From the NCBI RefSeq assembly GCF_019112545.1, contig NW_025064900.1:124001-188000 (forward strand): DNA of 64,000 nucleotides, written 5' to 3'. Both the position numbers and the translations under genes were made by a program. The stretch's first letter is position 1. Every line of letters begins with the position of its first letter. The notes below the pieces were generated by a model. That model saw only the letters and a list, made by a program, of their open reading frames with translations. It ran no database searches and was not told where the DNA came from. The stretch is from Guyanagaster necrorhizus. Lineage: Eukaryota > Basidiomycota > Agaricomycetes > Agaricales > Physalacriaceae. Of the stretch, positions 13,131 through 24,312 are shown in pieces.

Positions 13131-13724
13131 ATGGCTGACATGCACAATGTCTACGGAACGAATTCAGCTAAGAAATTTATGGTCGCTACCGACTCGTTAA
13201 TCGGTGTGATATAACCCTATACGAAGTGAGCTCTCCAATTTATTTGGGGATCCATCCAGCTGATAAGCAAACAGGATCTGATATCCGTCGTCCACAGCCA
13301 CTTCCCGAGCATCGACAGACAATCCAATCAATTAGATGTGTGTGCTGGGCAGTGGGTCGATATTCCCCCAGACACTTGGTGGGAAACGAAACAATTTATC
13401 GATAGGATATTGGTTATCAGTCGTACGCCACGCCTTCCGTGTTATTTATCATTCTCATTTTCGGGCGTAGGACCAAGAACGAACCCAGCTTCGTCTAGCA
13501 GGACCTCACAGTTAATAACGATCTGGATACAGACCATTACCGGAAAGAGGAGACCGGTGATACTATCGGAATCATCATCGGTTTCTGATTTGGCGAGGAT
13601 GGTGCAGAAACCTGAGGGGATACAGCCAGAACAACAGCGTCTGTTCTATAGGGAGAGGGAGCTCAGATTCGAATACACCCTATCAACTTATGGAATTCAT
13701 GATGGATCGACGATCCTCGTTTGA
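13131..13724 (+). pseudogene. N-terminal domain plus ubiquitin-like protein, copy 1 (frameshifted exon 1)
   Basis: Same architecture as the intact gene at 14535-15153. Exon 1 (13131-13225) contains the conserved VATD but then carries a net frameshift and lacks about five codons before the shared GTGAGC donor at 13226. Exon 2 is 13275-13422 (LDVCAGQWVDIPPDTWW), and exon 3 is 13471-13724. Introns are 49 and 48 bp. The last 75 or so residues align with ubiquitin: ITIWIQTITGK, then QQRLFYRERELRFE, LSTYGIHDGSTI. The carboxy end stops after ILV, without the LRLRGG tail, so it cannot act as a conjugated ubiquitin. The ubiquitin part is open and preserved, so a shorter product from a downstream start is possible. 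It lies about 800 bp from the intact copy in the same orientation, so it probably arose by tandem duplication. Confidence 0.7.
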
Positions 13725-14534
13725 AAGACGGGAAGAGATCCCAGGTTGAGCCAGATACATCTGCTGCTGGGTTCACGACGATAACTAGGGAGGGCCTGAT
13801 CGAGGATGCTCGGCTGTGAAACACTCTTTGGTGTATTTTGGCATAGGAATGAAAACGAGCTCACGGTTTATTCTCTGCAATGACCATAAAGAAATCCTTT
13901 CTGCGCGCTACTTAGACTCCCGTAGCTTTCCCCGGAACAAAGTGCGGAATTAAACCAACTATGTTGATCAGGTATGTTCTGCGTGCAGGCACTATCCTCG
14001 AGCTATATCCCCTTTAAAAGGGGGCGCTGGAGCCGAGGAACGCACTTGTATAGCCTCTGTACCTTGTGGACTTGACATCGATCAATCGAAGCGTGTATAG
14101 GTTTGGTGCGGAGAGGAATTAACGAGGTTATGGCGTTTCTGTGGGGCTAGAAGTCTTATCAGCAGAGGATAGGTCAGCAACAGAGGACCTGTGCACACTG
14201 ATTCGGTTCCGCCGGCGACGCAAGGTTTCCTCTTCAATCACGATCATGCACTCGGAGACGAAACCTGCTATACTACGGTTACGCTCTCTTGACGTATGTC
14301 TTTCAATCAAGTCCATTTACGGGTACCCAGTGAATCACCCGAGAGATCTCCATTTCAATCGATCTTCCTTCTTCTGTCGCTCAATGTTCGCACAGCCGTC
14401 AATTCTCAGAGAAGTCGAACACAGCCCCACGGGCGACGGACATACTTCTAACGTATTTCCGAGTTGTCATAAAATCCAGTACGAAGGAGCAAAAGCTATC
14501 CTGACCGCCCCTCCTTCTTCCTCCTCCACCAAAG
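13725..14534. other. Spacer between the two ubiquitin-like genes
   Basis: This is 810 bp of CpG-normal DNA. Frames of 137 codons (14141-14554) overlap the next gene's start out of frame and have no family features. No promoter element stands out. It holds the upstream region of the intact copy. Confidence 0.4.
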
Positions 14535-15153
14535 ATGTGCGACCCAGCGATTAAAAGATACATCGTCGCTACTGACGGAAACACTCGTGTTTTTGTCAGT
14601 AGATCTGAAGTATCGCAGTACGCGGTAAGCATTTGACATCGATGAGAAATGCTCTGACTCACGCGCTGCGTGGAAGGATTTTGTTGGCATCACTCGGCAA
14701 CATTTCTTTCCAGGCTCGGACTCCTTGGCACTGGTCGTGCAAACTAACGAGCTGGACATATGCGCCGGGCACTACGTCGACATCCCACCGAGCCTATGGC
14801 AAGAAATGAGCGAGTTCGTCTCTAACATCAGAGTCGTCAGTCGTGAGTACCAGGATGTCATTGTCATCCGTTGGTATACTCACTTGGGGGTAGGACTCGC
14901 TCCAGCGACGTCTCCACTGATGGCGATTTGCGTGAAGACGATCGCTGGGAAACAGATTCCGCTATCTCTACCTCAGTCGGCATTGGTCGCCGACCTAGCA
15001 GCGCTGGTACAGGAGTCCGAGGGTCATCCGCCGGAGGAGCAGCATCTGATTTATGGGGGACGATGGCTGGCATTCGAAGATCGTCTTTCATCGTATGATA
15101 TTCGTGACGGAACGACGATTCATCTCCTTATCCGAGGAAAAGGTCGCGCATGA
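14535..15153 (+). CDS. Protein with unnamed N-terminal domain and ubiquitin-like C-terminal domain
   Basis: Three exons (14535-14624, 14677-14842, 14894-15153) with GT-AG introns of 52 and 51 bp keep frame and give 171 residues. Residues 1-85 form an unnamed domain with KRYIVATDGNTRVFVSR and then QTNELDICAGHYVDIPPSLW; the same pattern occurs in copy 1 and in the minus-strand gene at 27718-28236. From about residue 95 the protein aligns with ubiquitin (AICVKTIAGKQIPLSLP, EGHPPEEQHLIYGGRWLAFE, LSSYDIRDGTTIHLL). It ends RGKGRA instead of the di-glycine tail, so it is a ubiquitin-like fold used in place, not a processed modifier. The second intron is phase 1 and separates the two domains exactly. 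The function of the first domain is unknown; a scaffold or ubiquitin-receptor interaction role would be speculation. Confidence 0.8.
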
Positions 15154-15264
15154 CGGCTTTGGACGATACCCTGAAGGACATTATGGACTGTGCTCTTAAC
15201 AAACAGTAGATTATTGTAATTCTTTCATATACGGACAAGCATAGCCGGTCACAGATATACCTAA

Positions 15265-15454
15265 AAGTAAATTAATTTCAGGAGGTGTGGTATTTTACAA
15301 TATAAATGAGCCATAGAGGCCTAGGAATAAGAGTACTGTCTAGGAAATATCGCTACATGATTCATCCATATACTCTGGTGCAAAATATGTGTTCTGACTT
15401 ATTCATAGTTCATTTATATTTTAAAATACCACACCTCCTGAACATAATTTACTT
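15265..15454. repeat. Foldback (MITE-like) inverted repeat, about 190 bp
   Basis: The first 41 bases (AAGTAAATTAATTTCAGGAG onward) reappear as reverse complement at 15414-15454 with only a few mismatches; weaker similarity extends the arms to about 54 bp. The spacer is about 80-110 bp and non-coding. It lies 111 bp downstream of the ubiquitin-like gene. Clean long arms with a short loop fit a non-autonomous foldback DNA element. A strong terminator or hairpin RNA is the alternative. No target duplication is obvious. Confidence 0.75.
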
Positions 15455-16474
15455 CGGATGCTGGGCTCAATATCATTTCCACTACACAGGGCGATGCAGG
15501 TAGAGAATTGGAGGCTTCGGATAGGGCTATCGCAGAATGATACAAGAGAGAACGTCCCATTGATCTCCTCGCTAGTCTCTCCTAGACAGACGACGATATA
15601 CCTTTTTCACAGGATGAGGACGGTATATGTAGTCTGCTGCCTAACTCGGTCAAGTACCGTGCGACTGACCTTATTATGTAAAATATGATAACGTGACCGT
15701 GACGCGTCATTAATTTGACGCATTGGCTTTTTGCTATCACTCGTTTCACGCGATACCAGTGTCGTATTTCCTCGTGTGTACTTCCCTTGTATCCATGTAT
15801 CCTGAAAAGCGGAAATGCTGCAAGATTTCTACAACAACTCTACAAAAGAGGCATTAATGAGATGTGCTTCCTCAACACAAGCGTTCGACCAGGACCCATC
15901 CGACTTGACAATCACCTGCCATTCCTTCTCGTTCAAATGCTCAGGATCTGTACAGATACCTTAATATTTGTTATATGAAGTAATTTCTTCGACAAGATTT
16001 ATGCCGGTTTGCCGGACCTCCACCACTGTATCATGACAGAGAGATATACCTCGAAGGTGGAATGCTTCGAGCTCAGAGATCTGCTCCGGTATATTTTCAA
16101 GGAAGTAGGAGATGGATACGCACGATGTCGAATCATTGTTCTGATAACAACGCCAACTGGCTTCCTTTTTGCCTCAAATCCAGCGTAGAATTCGGGGTTA
16201 TCGCGTACTTCCAGATGTAGAGAGTGAATTCTTGCTGGTGTTCGCGTAGTCCATCTTGTTAGTGAGATACAACATGTTTGAGGGAATTAGAACCTTTCGA
16301 GGTCTTCCATGAAATAATATTAAATTTAGATAGAGGATATTGCTCGAGGGGGGGGGGGTCGACGAGGTAGATGGGAAAGCCAGTGTATTGTCAGACTATG
16401 CAATAGACCTAGTCACGCGGTACTTAGGGCGCGACAACTACAAGACTACCTTCTCGCATCACCTTCGTGCTTGA
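15455..16474. other. Intergenic stretch without recognised gene
   Basis: Only short open frames. A run of ten or more G at about 16348-16358 is the only notable simple-sequence feature. Confidence 0.4.
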
Positions 16475-17769
16475 TTACATGGTTCTTCCTCCTACCAAAG
16501 ATACAACGATGGGAGGAGGTCGGTTCCCGGGAATGGGACGCCCTCTCTGGTAGCGTTCTAAAATTGCGCTATCCAAAGCCTCTAATTCTCTACTCACACC
16601 GCCTTGTGTAGTGTAAATGATATTGAGCCGAGCATCCCTTGGCAGGGAATCCATTATGCGACACAGGACCGGCATTGCCGAACTCTGCAAGACGTCCAGA
16701 GTCACCTTTGACAGGTTTGAGTGCCGGATAAGGCTGGTTAGCGATATTTGTGGGAGTTCGTTACCGGGCGCTGTCCTCCATTTATGAGAGATAGACAAAA
16801 GAGGCCCATGTAGGAGGACTTACTGTACCCATCAAACGCGTCGCAAATGACTCGCAATTCCTGTAGTTTGCTTCGGGGCTCCTCGACGCTTCGGGAAAGA
16901 TTGTCCCTGAGAAGAGTTGCGATCTCATACTTTAACTCAGCACTAAGCAAAAAGTTGGACGTGGGGGCTAGATCGATGACCAGCTTTCGTAGATGACGGA
17001 CGGAGAACTTGATTCGAGAGGATTCCCGGATCATCTTGAGAAAATCAACCATATAAGCATCAGGGAAGTTGGAGACGGAAAATTCTTTCAGATGGTGTCC
17101 TTCGTTATCTATTACAGGCTCTGCTTGCCTACTGGGAACTTCTGTAGAACTGAAGCGAATATCTGCAAGAGTGAGAATGTCGAGCGTTGGGCAGGAGCAG
17201 ATAATTCGATATAAAATATCCCGAGATAAGAATACCTTTGAGAACTTCAGGTAAGCCAGATTGGAGGTCCAGCTGAGAGCGTCCAAATTTCCGTCAAAGC
17301 GAAACGGGACAATTTGGTCAATATCGATAAAGAACACACCAAGGAAAGGCTTCAAAATATTTGACCACAACCCGAGGTTCAATAACGCCAGCTCGTCGAT
17401 AACCAGTATGTGGAAATCCGGGTCACTGTGACGGCCAGCTACTGGTCGATTGAGGGAGGTCCGGAACCTCGCATTGGTTAAGGTGATTTTTCGGAGGTCT
17501 CCATGTGCGGGTGCGACAGTAATCGCGGAATCTCGGAGACATAGGGCCATATCATCCATGTCGTTGAACTCTATGGAAGGAAGTAGAACGGAAGTGTATC
17601 CAAGGTACACAGGATTACGCAGGATTGCCGAAACAAGCGAGGCAGTGGCAAATGACGGAAAGGATATCTTCGTTAAGACCCCCGTGCGCTGGTACTCATC
17701 ACGACGATAGCCATCCACAAAATCGAGGACAGCGCCGAGGGAGGTACGGTCTGCGCGAAGGGCGGTCAT
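16475..17769 (-). CDS. Leucine-rich, F-box-family-like protein without visible F-box
   Basis: Two exons on the minus strand, 17769-16824 and 16770-16475, with one 53 bp GTAAGT...CAG intron, give about 413 residues. The protein is built from irregular leucine-rich segments (HLRKLVIDLAP, SKLQELRVICDAF, CPTLDILTLADIRF). The layout matches the LRR half of the expanded fungal F-box family, which presents substrates to SCF ubiquitin ligases. The start chosen is the first ATG of the open frame, 70 bp after a TATA box; no F-box motif is seen in the first 50 residues or just upstream. It is therefore either an LRR-only member or has lost its F-box. The pair of LRR pseudogenes at 24.3 and 36.1 kb resembles it only in general style. 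Family assignment is by pattern, not by search. Confidence 0.6.
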
Positions 17770-17838
17770 CTCTGTGGAGCCAGAAGGGATATGAGTGAAC
17801 AATAAGGATTAATATGTACTTGATGCGTTCACGCTGCG

Positions 17839-17845
17839 TTTTATA
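17839..17845 (-). promoter_or_regulatory. TATA box of the LRR-like gene
   Basis: TATAAAA on the minus strand lies 70 bp before the proposed ATG at 17769, supporting a start there and not in an additional upstream exon. Confidence 0.45.
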
Positions 17846-20800
17846 GCGAGAATTCCGAGGATACGTCATGTACCAACACTGTGCGGACATACCTTTTCTC
17901 ATGAAAAACACGTTTCCAGTGGACATATGGCGACGTAGTGAGGTGCGAACCACGCAGTCTTGCGAATAGATAGTCCCGATAGAATATGCTATTAAAGCAA
18001 GGGGCGCCTCCGAATAGTGTACGACAAACTTGGTAACGACAGCACAGCTTTTGTAGTCGTCACCACATCGTTGTGGGAATTGTATCGTTGCTATCCTAAT
18101 AAATATGATCATCAGTGGTCATCACTTCATGGTATATAGAGATGAAAAGGCTGTGGCGTGTATAGAGGAAGAGATCCAGTACTGCCTTCGTGTAGTCGTA
18201 AGACAAGCCGACTGGGGAAGTAACCGGTTTCGGTACTTCTCAAGAGAGCAAGATAGCGAGCTTGACAAGAAGGCAGCCGTCCTTTTGCCGTACAGAATCG
18301 TGTAGATCTCACGCCTTTCACAGATTCATCATTCGGCACATTATGCCAGTCGGCCAATACCAGGTATTTGAATATATATCATTATCATCAAGCCAAATTT
18401 CATGAGGTCCTGACCATGCCCGACGTGCCACCAGGAAACGAAAACAAAAATTTTCTGATGGCGAAATGAGCAAGAGTCGGTGAGAATCAATGAAAGGGGT
18501 CCAGTAGAACGCTCCGCTCCCATTGTCGCATACAGTGAAGTTTAGCCCAACAATCGAGACGGGAAAGAAACAAACCAAAGCATTAGACCATCGCAGCATC
18601 TCCACCCCCATAATGTTGTGAAACGGCGTCAATTGGTGCAAAATCGAGGAAGCTGTGAGCATTGCGTCCGAGGCAGATACCACGTGCCGCCCGCACGGGA
18701 TGCCACGTGGTTATTGCCACCTCACTCTTTTCCCCTCATATCAGCACCAACGAATCGAACATTGCCTCAAAGGTCGTCTTCAACCGTACTCATTATCGTA
18801 TTTTTATAATTGTCAGGACACACTGATGCGCGAAAATTTCCGGGTACTGGACAACAGTACAATATTTCTCTGATTATCCGTAACTTATTGTGACCTAGCA
18901 TTTTGTAGTCGTTAGGTACCGACAGCTGGTTTTTCAATGGGTAAGTGCCCCCCTCGCATATTATTCCTAGAGTTGACAAGGATGTCAATAAGGCCCCGTT
19001 CTTTGCTTGAGTCCTACGGACCCTTCAATCTTCATACAACTCAGATTCTGCGGCGTGTCAGCATATAACAGATTATTAGCTGTTCCTCGCTCATTCCACC
19101 AAGTACAACTAGAGAAATTAATGTTACAGGCATCGGCCTATTTCACAATTGTGTGTTTACTTCGATTTACTAGACTCGGAAACGTTGCATTCAGACACAC
19201 ATCTATCCTGACAAGCGGACTTGTGGCTGCATCGAATCGACGGCGACGCAGGAATATGCTCCAATTTTATAGGAGAAAGGTTCTGTACCCGCAACGCGCG
19301 ACCGGCACGAAAGGTCCGTGAGTGATATCTCCCATCGGCGATAATGAACATATGTTTCAGCAATTGAGCAGACGACCAAACCGCTGCCGTTGGCATTGAC
19401 GTGTGACGTCCTCCCCAAGAAGTCATATTCTCCTTGGTATGTCATTCTTTGGCGTTTCCTGCATTCAAATAGCTGACCGCTATCATACATTATGATGAAA
19501 AGACACCTGGGTAGCCATGTCTTCCATGACCACCTGAGCGGGTGTCCGGAGCGGTGAGGACATCTGGTTATCATATTTTACTCCGATCTTAGGAGAGGAT
19601 AGAGAGTATCTCGTTTTCTTTGGATAGACCGCCGTTTCCATCTCGGATGATAACGAAACTAGCTTGGATGCCTGCGGCCAAGTCGGCGAGTGCTTCATCG
19701 TACAGAAAACCTTATTCCCCAATGGACTGGATCTGGTCTTGATGGAAGGTCGCTATCGCGCTGGCTCTATACGGATGCTGCCGTGTGCGAAGTTAATTTA
19801 GCACTTTCTTTACCCCAAGGGGCAGTGGCCTCACGGCCATCCATCCCTTATCGTCTTGGCGTCAAGACACAAGGTCTTTTGCGGATTATCCTAGAAAGCC
19901 AGTGGTCTTTGGAGACAGGCCTTTATTCCTATGAACCACTGCCCGCTGACCACGGCGAAATCTAGACGTGATATTATTAGGTGACATTGGTTCCATTCGA
20001 CTGGACGAGTTCTACCCTACATATTTCTCCCTCGAGTGCTTGGTCACCTTAGTATCTTCTATCTCTACTGTCATATGCCCCGCTCAGGCTAAACATTCTC
20101 TGACTCGGTTCTATCAACCGTTATTTTCAATCTCACATCCTACGGAACAGCGGGGTCTCTGTCTGCTCTTCGAGCACTTTACCGGCCTTGATTGTGCCAT
20201 ATGTCATATGTCTTTACTGGGAAATATTGAAACCAATAGTGAGTGACACATTCTCTGTTCGAAACCGCGTTTTCTGATATCGGATAAGATACCGGTGTTT
20301 TGCGAAGAATACCGCGACGAGAAGCCGGATCTTCGAGCTACTTTCTTATTTTACGATATGTTCCGATTGAAGTGAAGCGAATATTCTCATATGCTACGCT
20401 TCAGTGCTCCCGATTGTCTTCCATTCCTAAAACTCGACATAGCGAATAGACCGCAACCTCATCCTTCTAATCAGCCTAGAGGCACAACCGACCAGAGATA
20501 TAAACCAAAGTTTGCTTTACGGCTTCTCTCTGTGACTGTTCTATGAATCACCAGACCCTTCCTCCCCTCGGCCCCATTTCCGTGTCTCGAAGGTCTTAAA
20601 TTAAATATGAAGAAGGAAGAAGCCGAGTCTAAATCCCAGTTCCAGCTCCACAGCAGACGATAGGTTCAATTTCCGAGGACGAAATAGCTCCCGTTGTCGC
20701 CATATTTGGCTCTAGTATTGTTGTTGCAGAGCCTCCATGAATACAAGGGCGTCAAATTCGTAACAACCAATTATCTTCCCATCATAAAAAGCAGTCGGAT

Positions 20801-21121
20801 GACTAGATCAGCGATCAGGAGCTATTAATACTTAGGGCGCAGCAGCCTCCACAGTCCAGAAACACATCCGTGGTATCGGATTTCCAACCCCCTTTCAAGG
20901 ATCCACTGAACGTTGCCGAGGGTACCCAGCTGATCACAAACGTCGCCCCAGAGCAACCGCGCGGGCCGAGAATTTTTGAAAAAGAAACGAAGCGGACCGG
21001 ATTTCCGGTGTTCTGACCGTTGTGGATCGCAACCCCAAATCCATCAGTTTCAGTATTTAGGCACGGCTGCTGGGTATTTAAAGACGTACAAGCTGATTGC
21101 CCTCGGAGTCAAATTTCTGCC
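17846..21121. other. Intergenic stretch with only unassigned small frames
   Basis: No family could be recognised. A 121-codon minus frame (18318-18683) reads protein-like but matches nothing known to me. The minus strand at about 19610-19700 has a short stretch (ASFVIIRDGNGGLS) that recalls HAD-type enolase-phosphatases, but nothing supports it up- or downstream. Two CACGTG boxes are at 18681 and 18704. The last 300 bases are the upstream region of the inositol oxygenase. Confidence 0.4.
18681..18709. promoter_or_regulatory. Paired CACGTG boxes
   Basis: Two perfect CACGTG palindromes (18681-18686 and 18704-18709) lie 17 bp apart. This is the core site of bHLH factors such as the Pho4/Cbf1 type. 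The 121-codon minus-strand frame begins within 30 bp, but no confirmed gene is near, so a regulatory role is only a suggestion. Confidence 0.3.
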
Positions 21122-22454
21122 ATGTCGACCATCTCGAACAATTTTGACGCCATTTCGGATGCCGTAGACAGAGGTAGACGCTAATCGATTTATTGAACCG
21201 ACGAACGCTGACTGCTAGAGCGTTATCAGTAAACATTCTCAAGGGGACAGCTAATGTCTGGGACAGTCAATCCGAGTTCGACGAAGGTCTCGACAAGACA
21301 CGGTTCCGACAGTACGCCAACGCATGCGACCGCGTTAAAGGATTTTATCAGGAACAGCATGGTATGTCTGTCAACAGAGATTTCTCAGAGCTACCCCTCT
21401 TAGTCATGCTATTTTAGAGAAGCAGACCGTGCATTTTAACCTCGAGGCGCGCGCAAACTTGAAGAACAATGTACGTGCGAGAATGGGTGCGTTACAGGAT
21501 AGCGTTTTGAATTGTCAATGACACCGACAGCCTAGGCGTATGGGAGGCTCTCGAGCTCCTCAACACTCTCATAGACGAGTCGGATCCCGACGTACTTCCC
21601 CCACCCCCTGACTGCTCCCGCCCCGACCCATTAACCCTCCCCACAGATTGATCTCTCCCAAATCGACCACCTCCTGCAAACCGCCGAGTCCATTCGTCGT
21701 GACGGCAAACCCGAGTGGATGCAAGTCACAGGTCTTGTACATGATTTGGGGAAACTGCTTTTCCTTTTCGGTTCAGAGTGAGTTGGTTGCCTATGTCTAG
21801 GACGCGTGCCTAATTTTGATATATATCATCACATCAGGGGTCAGTGGGATGTTGTTGGTGTGCGTTGCTAGCTTTCCATGTGTCTTGATACTGATGTCTG
21901 TCATATACATACAGGATACATTCGTCGTGGGATGCCGTTTCTCTGACAAGATCATCTACCCTGAGACCTTCAAGGCGAACCCAGACTCCTCCCACCCTGT
22001 TTATTCAACCCACTATGGGATGTACGAGCCGCACTGTGGGCTGGACAATGTCATGCTCTCGTGGGGACATGACGAGGTCTGGATCTTATTCGTTCATGGG
22101 AATTATGGTTTCGCTAACAGCGGCCCTTGTAGTATCTCTACAATGTTCTCAAAGACCAGTCTTCTTTGCCAAAGGAAGGCCTTGCTATGATCAGATACCA
22201 CAGTTTCTACCCGTACGTTACGTTTGTCTCCATATCTGGCACCGTTGACCCTGACAATGAGCATCAGATGGCACCGTGAGGGAGCGTACTCCCATCTTAC
22301 CAACGAAGAAGATGAAAAGTGTCTCGCCGCTGTTCGAGCTTTCAACCCATACGACTTGTACAGCAAAAGCGATACTCCCGTGGGCGTAGAGGCGGTCAAG
22401 CCTTACTATCAAGCCCTGATTGCCAAATATTTCCCGCCTGTTATCAATTGGTAA
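21122..22454 (+). CDS. Myo-inositol oxygenase
   Basis: Nine exons (21122-21173, 21230-21361, 21418-21486, 21536-21591, 21647-21777, 21838-21859, 21915-22076, 22133-22212, 22268-22454) join in frame through eight GT-AG introns of about 49-60 bp to give 296 residues, close to the 285 or so of animal enzymes. The enzyme cleaves myo-inositol with oxygen to D-glucuronate in the cytosol. The diiron ligands of the HD-domain family are all present: His111 (IDHLLQTAE), His135-Asp136 ([10 protein letters not shown]), His206 (SWGHDEY), His231 ([10 protein letters not shown]) and Asp264 (FNPYDLYSK). The family's amino-terminal [11 protein letters not shown] and the lid [19 protein letters not shown] are also intact. 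One exon is only 22 bp. Neighbours do not suggest an inositol catabolic cluster. There is no sign of decay. Identification is firm; the tiny exon and first exon deserve transcript confirmation. Confidence 0.95.
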
Positions 22455-24312
22455 ATGTAGCACTGTAGATCGGGAGCCCATTTCGGGTAGTATGCCATCG
22501 ACAAGGAGAGGGAGAATTTATGCGATAGTTTTTCTTGTTCATATTTAGTGTCACTTATGGCTAGTAGTACGAATCTTTTCTTCTGAAAACAGCGCGGCTT
22601 TCGCTGGAGATAGTTTCATTCGTTAGGGCGGAAACGAAGCCTTATAATGAGAGCAGCGTCTTCTGTAATAAGCTCCAAAACAGGTGGCAATCGCACTAGT
22701 TAAAAGTGATATACACCTAAGTCTCCAATGATGTTTGCTCCACGGCACAAGAATCAACTTTCCCAGTCCGTTTTCAGCGGTGACGCCTAAGAGCCGTTCC
22801 CTGGATAGTATTGCATTGTATTTCGAGGCGCAACGTCCCGAAAAGTGGCCTGTTTTACCGCATCTGAGCGCTCAGTGACGGGAACTTCTCTGCACAACTA
22901 GGATGACTATACACGAGATCATGTATGCGAGGCTCACCACACGGAGTCTAATGATTGACGTGATATTGGAGTTGCAAATGTGCCTGTAGTCAGGACCCTT
23001 ATTTCTCCATGGACATATATTATTTACACTTTATTTTATTTTATTTTACCTGTCTATGTACATGCTTGCTATATACATATAGTATATATGTCGTAGTTGT
23101 ATTCCGCACCTCAGATGTATCTCTCACATTCCGAGTGCGTGTATGACTTATCTTATTAATTAGATATCTGCACAACACTCTAACACGCGTATTACATGAA
23201 AATTGGGTATATGTAAATGCAGGTACTAGTGGACCTTACGCGATACTAAGGCGAGGGCTTGAACGTTGATGCATTAAATGGTAGCTGCGACGCCAATGTC
23301 CGATCCGTTCCCACGATCCGGCAAACATCTTGGACGCAACGAAGTTGAGCGAGCCATAGTGAATATGGAATACATAGTGTTCATAACTGCCGCCAAGGAA
23401 CATGGACCAGTGTAGGATATGCCGACACCCAGTGCGATGATTCGTAGAAGTCTAGCGTTGGAAAAAAAGTATAGAACCAGCAATATCACGACATATTCTT
23501 ACCCCAGAAAGAGCCCCCTTTTAAATGCATCCGATCTGAGAAATAACTGTTGGGCAGTTGAATCATCTCTTCGGTTTACCACGTCCTTTGCCCACCCTCT
23601 GCCTTACGTCATCGAACAAGTCCTGGAAGATCCTCCCTGTAATCACCGCGGCTATCGTCATTCATGCCTTCTTCCTCGTCTGCATCCTCGCCCCTAACTC
23701 ACTCAAAATCGGATGAACATCTCCCAGAAACGCCCTCCCTCTTCGTACCGATGACCATCTTCTTCATTGGACTTTGGGGCCGAGTCCAACGTGTCGTCAA
23801 GCAATTTCATCTTGATGAACCAGACGGAGAGGACGTTCAGTCAGAATTGGAGGATCATTGCAATAGAACGTTACGGTTGCGCTGATCAGTTCGGATTAGA
23901 ATACCACGATGGCGGAAGTGTCGGTGGCGCAGGATCTGCTGGTGTGCGTGTGTATCATTCACAGAGGCTGTGGATCATCTACGACCCGGAACTACAAGTT
24001 AGAAGGGGGTACTTGGAAGACGAGCAGAGAGAAGATTGAGAGACAGGTCATTGCTGCAGTATGATGGGCAGGGCTTGGATTATCTGAACCTTTTTCATGT
24101 ATTTCGGCTTGCCAAGGTTGGTACGGATGGAAGTGGACCTTGAGCAGAATTAAGACTGACTGTTACACAAGGAATGAAATTAAGGTTTTCCTGGAGAGTC
24201 CGACTCAAAACCATACTGGAGCAGAGCTTGGGAATACTCATTTATACGCAGACATAGAATGAAAGGGAAAGTACAGTTCTCGGTTAATTATCGTACAAGA
24301 TCTACCACGACA
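22455..24312. other. Intergenic stretch, no recognised gene
   Basis: A TTTTA-rich run at 23028-23050 is the only simple repeat. Frames at 23419-24039 (plus) and 23274-23489 (minus) are short and unassigned; the latter has a hydrophobic stretch that could be the end of a membrane protein, without further support. Confidence 0.35.

Noticed and set aside
19500..19720. Minus-strand stretch ASFVIIRDGNGGLS resembling the end of enolase-phosphatase E1
   Set aside because: Only about 30 residues look similar; the catalytic HAD motifs are not found upstream in any frame and the text is open in other frames too.
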